NCBI GenBank assembly: GCA_030686995.1
Contig: CM060708.1
Location: forward strand, 106,491,044 to 106,555,043
DNA: 64,000 bases
Origin: Artemisia argyi
Taxonomy: Eukaryota; Streptophyta; Magnoliopsida; Asterales; Asteraceae
Direction of reading: 5' to 3'
A program made the translations under genes and the position numbers. Numbering within the stretch: the first letter of the stretch is position 1; every line of letters starts with the position of its first letter. Under the pieces are notes generated by a model. It was not told where the DNA came from and did not search any database. It worked only from the letters and a program-made list of their open reading frames with translations. Below are positions 1 through 8,863 of this stretch, piece after piece.

Positions 1-2
1 AC

Positions 3-170
3 AACTCTGATGCTGAAGACCATGATCCTGAAAAGTGTGAGCATGCCGTTACAAAGATGTCTACGTCACAAGGAGATGTTACTATACAAAGATGGCTTGG
101 AGACATTCATTTGGATGATACACTCAAAGCAAAGTCAAAGATCATCCAACACATAAAACAAGTCATCTAA
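3..170 (+). CDS. C-terminal tail of an unidentified ORF, probably element polyprotein (partial)
   Basis: An open frame enters from the left window edge and ends at TAA 168-170, giving 55 residues. The segment is acidic at the start (NSDAEDHDPEKCEH) and basic at the end (KAKSKIIQHIKQVI). I do not recognise a domain. About 130 bp after the stop comes a purine tract (ttagggggagat) directly followed by an LTR-like TGTTAGG end, so by position this should be the tail of a copia-type polyprotein. That assignment is inference from context only. Confidence 0.35.
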   Translation, partial: NSDAEDHDPEKCEHAVTKMSTSQGDVTIQRWLGDIHLDDTLKAKSKIIQHIKQVI

Positions 171-303
171 TGTCCACTACTGGAAGCACAAAGCTTAATG
201 ACTATGAAGAATCACTGACTACGAGCTGCGAAGATTCAATTCGAAGAATAGAATGCTATAATTCAATTTGTATTTTCCGGGGTGACCTCCCTTAGGGGGA
301 GAT

Positions 304-683
304 TGTTAGGAATATAAATATTCACATGAAAGGCTCGGTCACCCCGAGTATAGATTAGCATTACATGGCTCGTAGTCTTATTTATATTTAGTTAGTACGT
401 AGATTAGTTTAAGTAACACCGTGGAGGAAGGACGGGTCTTTACCCACTGTACACCCGATCCACAGCTCGTAGGAGAGCGTTTTATGTAAAAATATAAATA
501 CCCTTTCCTACCCAAGGGAAAGGGTTGGAGCTTCCATTATTCTCAATCTAATATCTCACATTTTCTCTCATCTCTTTCTCTCTCTAGGAAACCTCCCAAC
601 TCACTTTCTCTCTCTAAACTTTCTTCCATTAATTCAATCACTACTACAAGAACCATTCAAGCCAAGTTTATGAATATCCTACA
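304..683 (+). mobile_element. Copia-type LTR (3' LTR or LTR remnant)
   Basis: It begins TGTTAGGAATA and ends TATCCTACA, an imperfect terminal inverted repeat with the TG...CA ends typical of LTRs. The purine tract ttagggggagat lies immediately upstream and fits a polypurine tract. A TATA-like stretch (aaaaatataaatac, about 488-501) is followed by a CT-rich leader (about 560-630), as in an R/U5 region. The sequence on its right (gatgtgtactac...) matches the interior of the LARD-family LTR, so this copia element inserted into that LTR. The left half of the host LTR lies outside the window. Confidence 0.65.
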
Positions 684-1269
684 GATGTGTACTACGATTT
701 TAGTGGTTGTATTTAATGCATAAGTGACTATTAAGGAGGCCATGGTAAGGATACTTAACGTGTCGCCATAGGAAGAAATAGAAGCTTATAGAGTTGGGGA
801 AGATCGTACACGGCCCCACAATTGGTATTAAGGAATGCAACCCGTCACCCACGCAATTGTAACAAGCTTATCAATCAATAAAAGATAACTAGCGAGTAAT
901 GAAATCTAAGTAAACACATTTTCTCCATTATAGTTACACATTTTATTTTATTGTTATTTTATTTTTATTGCATTAGTAGTTATTTGGGTTAGTTGACTAG
1001 CAACTAATTCCGCCCACTCCTCCAAAACCCGAGATTTTACTTGCTTTCATAAAACATAAAAATACAAAAAGAATCATCCCTCACCTCTAGACATTGTTAG
1101 ATCAATTTCAATCCTAACGAACACTATTTCCTGTGGAGAACGATCAATCCCCCGGTACTTGCCACTTCACTATATTACATCGGTCAGGTACACTGCCTGG
1201 TGGGGATTGTAAGCTTCTCAAGATCCCTTGAGAAGTAAAACTTCCGTGTAGACCACAATCCGCACATCA
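684..1269 (+). mobile_element. 3' portion of a LARD-family LTR, plus orientation
   Basis: This stretch is collinear with the 3' half of the LTRs at 28117-29523 and 33165-34571. Shared landmarks are the ggttgtatttaatgca segment, ttccgcccac, the ccccggtacttg block and the terminal ggtacactgcctggtgggg. It ends at ...gcacatca (1269). No ggcgcc primer-binding motif follows, so it is probably a 3' LTR whose element lies to the left. It is truncated on the left by the copia LTR insertion. Confidence 0.7.
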
Positions 1270-2862
1270 ATTTTTTTTTTTTCTTTTCACAGATTTATAA
1301 AACTAACAAGAACAACAAATTTTAATAAAGACAACTTTTGTGTAAAGCTCAAATAAGCTCAGAATAAGCTTGGAAATTCCAACAGATAACACAAATAAGC
1401 TTAGAAGAAATTAAGGCAAACTAAAAGCTATTCTAAGGTGCTATAAGCTACAAGCTAAGGCAGGTAAAGCTTAAATTGACTAAAAGCTAAACCTAACAAG
1501 CTAAAACCATCAATAGAACAAGCTTATCTAGCTAAGAAGCTAAATTCTAACTTAAAGCAAATACTAAAAAGCTTTTCCTAAACAACCTAAATGAGCTACT
1601 TGCATACTATTATTAAGCTAGAGAATAAGCTTCAAAATGCAAACTACGATCAGAAATCTAAAGCTAGTACTACAAGCTACTTGTAAGCAAAAAATCAAGC
1701 AAAGACAAGCAGGAAATGAGCTATAAATAAGCTGATCTAGACAGAATCTGATGGTGCAGGGCACTTTACAGCTAACAAGCACTTTTTAATCCAACTTTTA
1801 AGCTACTAAACTTAATTCAAATTGTAAAAGTTCAACTGATTTATGAAGATTAGCCGCTAAACTATCCATAAACCTATTTTCTATTGATTTTGAAATAAAT
1901 TTGCACACTAAAATGTTGATCTAAAATCCTATACTTAGAACTCAGAAATGATTATGCAAAAAAGTAAAATGGGTGAGTTTTGGATTTTTGACTAATAGAA
2001 CCTAAATACCAGATTTTAAATCACTATAGTAAACTATATTGAGCACATTTTAACACCTAAAATGCATCTAAGCTATATTACTCTATATGATTAATCCTAA
2101 ACTGTTTTAATCCTCAAATCTTAAATAACTTATGCAAATCCTACAAATCTACTTGTAAATGATCAAAATCACTTTAAAACTACTACTACTACTAACAGAT
2201 TAAAGCTAAATGAAATTCAATTTAAGACCTAAACAAGTTTTATCCTCAACAATCAAGTTATGCCAGACACTACTTAATCACTAACTGTTTTTATTTTTTA
2301 TTTTTAATGATTTTAACTAATTTAAGCTATATGAATGATGTTTAAGCTAAATGACCACAGAATAAGCACTAAATTAAGCTACAACTATATTATGCTATTA
2401 TGACTAGAAAAATGCAAAAACAAGCAAAATAGAGAACTAGTAAATAAAAGTAAGCAAATAAGCAACAAATTAACTCAAGTAAACTCGATAAGCAATAAAA
2501 CAAAGATAAACAATAATATAAGCAGTAAACAAGCTAAATGCTATAAAATGAGAATTTAAAATGAAACTTACAAGAGCTCAACAGCTTATAATAAGAAAAA
2601 ATGAAGAAGAAGAATATGTAGATCATTAAAGGAAGCTAAGAAGGAAAGAGAATCATCATCACATAAGCTCAAGTGCTTATTTCTTCAGCAGTTTGACTTT
2701 TGTTGACTTTTTGAACTTTTGTGACTTGAATCTGATTTAGTACCTAATAAACTTCACAAAAGCTATAAGAAGCTAGTATGAGCTTAAACTAATAGTAAAA
2801 GAGCTTACTGAAGCTGATTTTAAGTAATTTGAGCATATTTTTGTATTTTTCAAGTTATTTTC
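1270..2862. other. Gene-free AT-rich spacer between two facing LTR ends, AGCT-enriched
   Basis: No ORF longer than about 60 codons and no terminal repeats are seen. It starts with a T-rich run (about 1270-1285). The tetramer AGCT occurs about 38 times by eye, mostly as aagct or taagct; base composition predicts about four. It lies between a plus LTR ending at 1269 and a minus LTR whose 3' end is at 2863. Neither LTR has a primer-binding site on this side, so the stretch is probably flanking DNA or an unrecognised old repeat. Confidence 0.5.
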
Positions 2863-3769
2863 TTATGCGTGGTTTTGCAACCTTGCAAAAGGTTTTACTT
2901 CTCAAGGGATCTTGAGAAGCTTGCAATCCCCACCAGGCAGTGTACCTAACCGACGTAGTATAGTGAGGATTGAAAACTAAGTCAATTAGGTCTAAAGGTG
3001 AAGGATGATTCTTTTTATATTTTTATATTTTATGGAAAGCAAGTAAAATTCTCGGGTTTTGGAAGAGTTGACGGAATTAGTTACTAGTCAACTAACCCAA
3101 ATACTACAAATGCAAGTAAAAATAAAATAACTAAAAATAAATGTGAGAGACTTCTAATAAGGGGACAAACGTGTTTACTTAGGTTGCACTACTCCCTAGT
3201 TATCTTTTACTGATTGATAGGTTTGTTACAATTGTGTGGATGCCGGGTTGTGTTCTTTAATATCATTCGTGGGGGTGTGTACGATCTTCCCCAAATCTAT
3301 AAGCTCTTATCTCCTCCTAAGACGACACGTTAAGCGCCCAATCCTAGGGATTATAAACAGTGGCTGATGCATTAAATACAACCAAATAACCATAGTACAC
3401 ATCCGATTCATGTTTCTTAAGATGTTCAAGCATGTTACCAAATAGGAGATTAGCCAGTTTTCTTAAGCATAACATCGATAAACATCCACCCACAACTATT
3501 ATTAATAAACCAATCAATAAATAGTCAATAACTAGGTTTCATTAGACCTAAGCAAACACAAACAAACCTAGCCTAGCATATTAAAAGAAAGACAAGCGTA
3601 AGATAGAATCAAACAACACATAGACATATTGAATGATTGATAGATTACTTATCTTCAATTAATCATGGAAGAAAAGAGGCTTTGAAACCTCAAAAAAAAC
3701 TGCAAAAGTCGACTAGGGTTCGTACCCTAAGTTCCTACCAAAAGTCCTCTCTTAATGAATGAAAAATAT
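2863..3769 (-). mobile_element. LARD-family 3' LTR, minus orientation, first part
   Basis: This is the reverse complement of the LTR 3' half: ttgcaaaaggttttacttc, then the agaagcttgcaatcccca block, ending at aaaaatat before the copia element. The same LTR resumes at 16059 (aagagtatatatag) and ends at 16529. The join is the copia insertion with target duplication aatat. Together the two parts measure about 1378 bp. The outer end reads ttatgcg where other copies have tgatgcg or tgatacg, a mutated LTR end. It should be the 3' LTR of the minus element whose 5' LTR starts at 26973. Confidence 0.75.
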
Positions 3770-4240
3770 TGATGGATCGAAACACCTTGAACTGTGTTAG
3801 ATTGATACTTTGAGTTATATCACTAAGTATGCGGAAACTACTTAGTAATACTTAGAAGTTTCATTGTGAATGAAACAGTTGTTTATGAATGAGAACAATG
3901 TATGTAACAAACTGTAAGCTCCAATATTATTAATGATAATAATACGAGTGATCTTTATATCACTAGGGTTACACCTTGAAGCTCTAGAAATCTAACCTTT
4001 AACCTAGGACCTCCTTTTATAGCACAAGGAGTCCTCTTCTACAAGATAATTATAACTCTAATAGAATAAGATATACACAAGATCTATTCTATATTTATCT
4101 TTACACGTTTCCTAACAATTATCTAAACAGCAGTGGTAATATATGTACTTGCAATGGTAATGAGTTTCCACTGCAAGTGCATTCTTCAGCAGTTGTAATA
4201 TCTTCACTAGCCGTGGTAACTGTTAGTATAATTCCCAACA
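3770..4240 (-). repeat. Copia 3' LTR (471 bp)
   Basis: On the minus strand it begins TGTTGGGAATTATAC and ends GATCCATCA. It matches the LTR at 15575-16053 except for an 8-bp gap (left agaaatct, right agaaaaacgtatatct) and about seven substitutions. It contains copies of the element-wide GCAGTGGTAA motif at 4130, 4151, 4189 and 4210, two pairs each exactly 21 bp apart, plus an inverted copy at 4166-4174. Confidence 0.93.
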
Positions 4241-4253
4241 ATCCTCCCCTAAA
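4241..4253 (-). promoter_or_regulatory. Polypurine tract of the copia element
   Basis: On the minus strand the bases before the 3' LTR read GTTTAGGGGAGGAT, a purine-rich tract directly abutting TGTTGGG. This is the usual site of plus-strand DNA priming in LTR elements. Confidence 0.8.
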
Positions 4254-4330
4254 CTTATGATTAATATGTAAATCAATAAGTTTCTTCAAGTAATCAGCAA
4301 ACATGAGGATATGGGAATTCTTCCAAACAC

Positions 4331-7201
4331 TTATCTTCTTCTTCTTAATTCCTTATCAGCTCTCACACTTTGATCATTGATCCTTTGCAGTAAATCTTCT
4401 ATGACTTCACTTCTTTCCTAACATCTAAGCTTTACTAACATCATCACAGTTAAGACTCCAGCACTTAATGGATATTCTTTCTTAGCAAGCATAAACACAT
4501 CAATTCCATCTTGAGTAGAAAGATGATGTACAACACTTGAGTCATAAAATTTCCACAAAGTATTCATGTTGTGAGCTTCAAATCTCCAATGTCTGTCACT
4601 TGGGTCAGGTTCATATAATCTTCTAAAGTGAACCCATAACTCCTTAGCCTTGACATCAACAAGTTCATCCTTCTTGAACTGATCTTGAACAATCCTCCAC
4701 AAAGTATCCAAGTCTTCTCTATCACAAGATCTAACAATGTCTTCAAAATCTCTGCAAATACTTGTGACACTTCAAGTTCTGATAATCTTCCAAGCAACTC
4801 CAAAATCATCAGAATAAATCTCCCAACCAACTACTGGATATTTTGTTTGTAAAGGTTCAATATTAAGCACATCAGTCTCTATGAACATCATATTGATAAC
4901 TTGTTCTTCTGTCAACTTGCTAGGAGCTTCTTCTGCTTGAGATGACTCCCGAGTCTTCAATTTCTTTGCATATTTGGATCCAAGACTCACTCCTGACCTT
5001 TTTGACTTTATCACTACAGGTTCTCTATCCATAGGAATGAAATTACTATCTTGTCTTTTAATCCTGTAGTAAATACCTTCAATTTGATCATGTGACATTC
5101 CTTTGAACTGTGCCATCTTCATATTGCCAACGTGACAGCAAAAAGTCTTCATCTCAGCAATGATCTGTGCCTTTGTAGGTTGCCTTGGCTTCTTTTGACC
5201 TTTTCTTACATCTCCAATGATATCATCAAGAGCCTGCTGATTCTTCATTTGAATGAAATCTTTCAGTTAAGCAGACCTTTGTTCTTCATTCAAGGTTGTA
5301 TTCGCAATAAGTTCAATAGCCTTCTTTCTGATCACTGGATCATGAGTAATCATGTAATCAATCTCTTCCTCTGTAGGCACATAAGTGAACATAGGAGGTT
5401 TCTCATGTAATACAGTTGGTGGAACAACAGAAAGTGGTTCTGCCATTACTGCTTCCAATTTGTCCAACCTCTTTGCTTCCATAAAACTAGCAACTTCATC
5501 TTCCTCTTGCTTTCTCTTCTTTTCAATCTCAGCTTCTGCTAATTGCTCTGCCATTCTTGCATCAAAATCTATCTAAGCTTGATCTTTCTTAGAAATCTTT
5601 CTTGATTGCTCTTGTTCTATTCCAGTCACAACTGCTTTACCTTTGATTGTTCTTATTCTGGCAACTTCTTCCTCTGCAGTGGTAACATCTTGACTAGCAG
5701 TGGGAACATTTTCACTTGTAGTGGGAATATTTTGACTTGCAGTAGGAACTTGTTCTACAGCAGTGGAAATTGGATGAGTAGTTCCAACTGTATCATCAAA
5801 ATTAAAATCAGCATCAGCATCCAAATCATAATCTTCTCCAAAATCTATCTTCTTCCCCTTAGTCTCAGCATCTGTTTTCCTCCCCTGTTTGGAAGAATCT
5901 CCCAAATCTTTACTAGAACCTGCAGAGAACTCATCCTGAGGTGAAGATGAAGAAGAAAACACAACTTTGGCAGATCTTTTCTTCTTGAGATTCTCAACTT
6001 CATTCTGTAATATTTGAATCTCTGCCTTCATCTGATTCAGCTCTGTGGCATGTTGTAGTTTAGTTTGGGCCAGATCTTTCTCCAGAGCTTGAACCTACTT
6101 GACTAATTTTGTACATAATTCCATCAATTCAGTTAGTTGCACACTGCCCTCAACACTTCCAACTGTGTGACCTGTTGGGAGAGGTGAATCATGGGGCATT
6201 GATTCAGGCTCTTCTCTAGTTGGACTAGGATTAAGCCTTGAACCACCACTGCTTGTTCCTAAACCAAAAGGTTCAGCAACATGCAATGTTGAGATGAGAG
6301 AAGCTGGCTGTTTATGCCTCCTCTCATAAGTGTGAGTTACTGCAGGGGTATGGTAAATTGGTGGAACAACAATAGTGGGTGTGTGATGGGATACAACTGG
6401 GATAGTTGCATCTTCACCATGTACTTGTGAAATCTTTGCAAGCATTTGAGGAAAAAGTGGATGAAACTCCCCATTCCAAAGTTCTGAAGCCTTACACATG
6501 TTTTGAAAAACTTTTGGCTTAAGACATGGAGTTTCATAAATTCTATTGTGAGGTTGTAGTTGAAATTCATTTAACACTGCTTGCACAAACCTTGGATACA
6601 TCAAAAATTTATATAAACTCTTTACATTGCCTTTCATATTGTTGAAAATAAACTTTGAAAAATTGAAAGTCCTATCAGTAGCCAAACAAACCAAAGGATA
6701 AGCCATGGTTGATGCAAATTGTTCATAAGATGTTTTCTTAGGACTTAGGCAATGTAGAAGAGTATGAATGAAAAATCTCCAATGGCGACAAAAACATCCT
6801 TTTCTGAAAGTTACTTTTTGATCAGATGTATCATACCCCATGGAAGCAATATTTTCAAAAATATCTGAATTAGGTAATGTGATGATACCATTGAGATCAT
6901 CCAATTGGAGAACTCTCCTCAAGGATGACTCAGTAACATCAATGGTTACCCCATCCACTGTGGCTCTTAGAGCTTCCACAGTTTCGTGTGTGTCTCCCTG
7001 TTCAAGAGTTATGGACTCCACAGTGTTCCAGAATTGTTTGATATGAGAGACATAGATTGTGGGATTAACAGTTAATGCATACCTTATATGGGTTATATTA
7101 AAAAAATCCAAAATCTGATGAAAAACAGGGCCACTCTTCTCGTTTGACTTTTGTAGGTAGGCCACTTGGTTGTGCTCCTCGACAAATTTTAGAATCACCA
7201 T
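4331..7201 (-). pseudogene. Sense accessory ORF of the copia element (957 codons, five in-frame stops)
   Basis: One unshifted frame runs from ATG 7199-7201 to TAA 4331-4333 and is interrupted only by stops at 6095 (TAG), 5573 (TAG), 5267 (TAA), 4772 (TGA) and 4418 (TAG). Four sit where CAG or CAA is expected, so single C-to-T changes explain them. The N-terminal ~270 residues look globular (MVILKFVEEHNQVAYLQ..., NPTIYVSHIKQFWNTV). Then come a Pro/Ser-rich linker, a coiled-coil-like part (about 355-400), a Ser/Asp-rich part, seven-residue repeats of the V-x-T-A type (about 478-512), a Glu/Lys-rich helix and a C-terminal domain ending in four arginines. I recall related proteins being common in daisy-family assemblies under the label 'synaptobrevin, longin-like'; I see no support for that function. 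It lies downstream of pol, where Sireviruses carry an envelope-like ORF, but no signal peptide or transmembrane segment is evident. Function unknown. Confidence 0.8.
5676..5769. repeat. Five 21-bp repeats inside the accessory ORF
   Basis: Copies of gcagtggNaa start at 5676, 5697, 5718, 5739 and 5760, an exact 21-bp period. On the minus strand they encode five seven-residue units such as VPTASQD and IPTASQN. The same motif and spacing recur in non-coding parts of this element. Confidence 0.9.
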
Positions 7202-7266
7202 GATATTTGTGAAAAGAAGATAAAAGCGTTAGTAATCAAGATAAAAAGCAAGCCGTATGATGATCA

Positions 7267-7273
7267 ATTTATA
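7267..7273 (-). promoter_or_regulatory. TATA box of the sense accessory gene
   Basis: Minus-strand TATAAAT stands 66 bp upstream of the accessory ATG, leaving room for a leader of about 35 nt. Position and sequence fit a plant core promoter; no start site is known. Confidence 0.5.
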
Positions 7274-7574
7274 CTAATAGGGTTTGAGGAGATTGAGTTA
7301 TGTGAATTATCTTTAGAAAGATTTATCTTTGGAAAAGAATAAATTATAGTTGGTAAGTGGATAATTCACAAAGATTTACCCTATTAATAAAGAAATACGG
7401 TTATATTTACAACGGCTAGTAAAAAATAGATTACTGACACAACAGTTGTAACGGCTAGTTCACCAGTGGAAAAATTTCTCTTGCAGTGGTAACTAGTGAA
7501 CTAGCAGTGGTAAAATTTTCACAAAATATCAAAGAGCAGTGGTAAGTAAAACATGAAAATTAGCTGCTCTTAGC

Positions 7575-7802
7575 ATAGTTTTTAGCAAACTATCAGCTAT
7601 CAACGGATTTGATATGTCTTTACCATGAGCCGTTTGCTATGGACTAGCCAACTCTTCATCACTTGGAGTATGGTGAGTTGATAACCATATAGTTTTTGGT
7701 AAACTATCAACCATAAACGGATTTGTTAAGTCTTTACAAGAAGCCGTTTGCTCTGGACTAGTTGATTCTTATGTGGATTAGACATGGTGAATCAATAACC
7801 AT
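7575..7802. repeat. Two 114-bp imperfect direct repeats in the divergent promoter
   Basis: Copy 1 (7575-7688) and copy 2 (7689-7802) both begin atagttttt and share aaactatca, aacggattt, gccgtttgct and ggacta. Each carries an AACGG core and, about 35 bp later, CCGTT on the same strand, an inverted pair of MYB-type cores. They lie between the two TATA boxes, nearer the antisense gene. Confidence 0.8.
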
Positions 7803-8053
7803 TTGTTGTGTATCTGAGATACACACCTTATAACTCCAATGACTCCAACAATATGGGTTTGTATGCTGCAGAATTAAATAACACCCAACTAAACCCATAA
7901 AAATTAACCCAAAGTAACTTTTTAACCAAGTTACTATTCACAAAAATATCTCCCCAAAGTCAACCTGATAATATCCAAATTTACTCCTCCAACCTACCAA
8001 AACAGGTAAGAGTAAATATCCTTCATTAATTAGAATTCAACTTTGACTTTGCT

Positions 8054-8061
8054 TATAAAAG
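8054..8061 (+). promoter_or_regulatory. TATA box of the antisense ORF
   Basis: TATAAAAG is followed by ggggctcaataacc and a leader of the form catcaacacttatcttcaac, up to ATG 8128. Spacing and A/C-rich leader look like a genuine plant promoter and 5' UTR. Confidence 0.65.
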
Positions 8062-8127
8062 GGGGCTCAATAACCTTTAATTTTCATCAACACTTATCTT
8101 CAACAACACAAAACCTACATCACCACA

Positions 8128-8580
8128 ATGAGCTGGTTTCCAATTGTCTACATATCATCAGATGATTCATTTGATGAGGAGATTAGATATTGCTCAAATT
8201 CATAGGAACCTTCTACAGGGTGGAGTGATTACTTTCCTCCAAGTGCTGCCACATCTACATCATCCAACATGAAATCCAAAAAGACTGCAACTTCTCCTGC
8301 TCCATCCTTGGAGTTCTATTCCAGTTCTTCCTCTGATGATGATGATCCAACCTTCAATCTTTCCAAAGAACTTCCAAAAGCCCTCAATACAGCATTAAAG
8401 ACTGCCATAAGCAACATGAAGTGGCCTGCTGTTGAGAAGCCTGCACAAACACCAAAGCCTCCCAAGCAAGTTCTGGGCCTTGGTTGTCTAAGAAAGCAAC
8501 TTTCTTTTGATGACAAGAGAAAGAGAGCTTCCAAAGGCAAGCATTATTATGAGAGAAAGGGGAAGAAACCCATGGAGTAG
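8128..8580 (+). pseudogene. Antisense accessory ORF of the copia element (151 codons, one TAG)
   Basis: This frame runs opposite to gag-pol. It starts at ATG 8128 (MSWFPIVYISSDDSFDEE...), has one in-frame TAG at 8203-8205 (probably CAG before), and continues to TAG 8578-8580. The product would be 150 residues. It has an acidic Ser/Asp run (FYSSSSSDDDD), a central helical stretch and a strongly basic C-terminus (KRKRASKGKHYYERKGKK) resembling a nuclear localisation or nucleic-acid-binding tail. It has its own TATA box (8054) and an AATAAA signal (8686), so it is laid out as an independent transcription unit converging on the 3' end of pol. No known family recognised. A small nuclear regulator is a guess. 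Confidence 0.7.
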
Positions 8581-8685
8581 TTGTGCTGGAGGTTTAGATG
8601 ATAGGGTGTTGGTTTATGTTTTGTGATGTTTTCTCTTCTGGTGACAATGTTTTCTGAATGGTTGTAATGTACTTTCTGTGGCATC

Positions 8686-8691
8686 AATAAA
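8686..8691 (+). terminator. Poly(A) signal of the antisense ORF
   Basis: AATAAA lies 106 bp after the antisense stop, preceded by a TGTAATGTA upstream element and followed by a T-rich tract (8698-8711), the usual arrangement of a plant polyadenylation site. Confidence 0.6.
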
Positions 8692-8863
8692 AGTACTTTT
8701 TCCTTTTTCTTTTATCACCAATCTTTCCACTGTTGTATGACTATTTCCACTGTGCTTTAATTTCTCTGCATACAAGTTAGTAGAAAACCATACACACCTA
8801 TACAAACAATATTAGTACCTAAAAACTATCCCGCAACACTAAAAAGTATTAGACATCAAAGAT

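Larger units (their letters stand above)
7202..8127. promoter_or_regulatory. Divergent promoter region between the two copia accessory genes
   Basis: The sense accessory ORF starts leftward at 7201 and the antisense ORF starts rightward at 8128, so these 926 bp are the shared upstream region. On the minus side TATAAAT (7267-7273) lies 66 bp before the ATG. On the plus side TATAAAAG (8054-8061) lies 67 bp before its ATG. Between them are five GCAGTGG-type motifs (7442, 7463, 7483, 7504, 7536), several AACGG/CCGTT cores (7389, 7402, 7449 and in the repeats), and two 114-bp direct repeats. Promoter activity is inferred from layout. Confidence 0.65.

Noticed and set aside
4564..4830. Second minus-strand ORF overlapping the accessory gene
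   Set aside because: Out of frame with the conserved 957-codon frame; a shadow.
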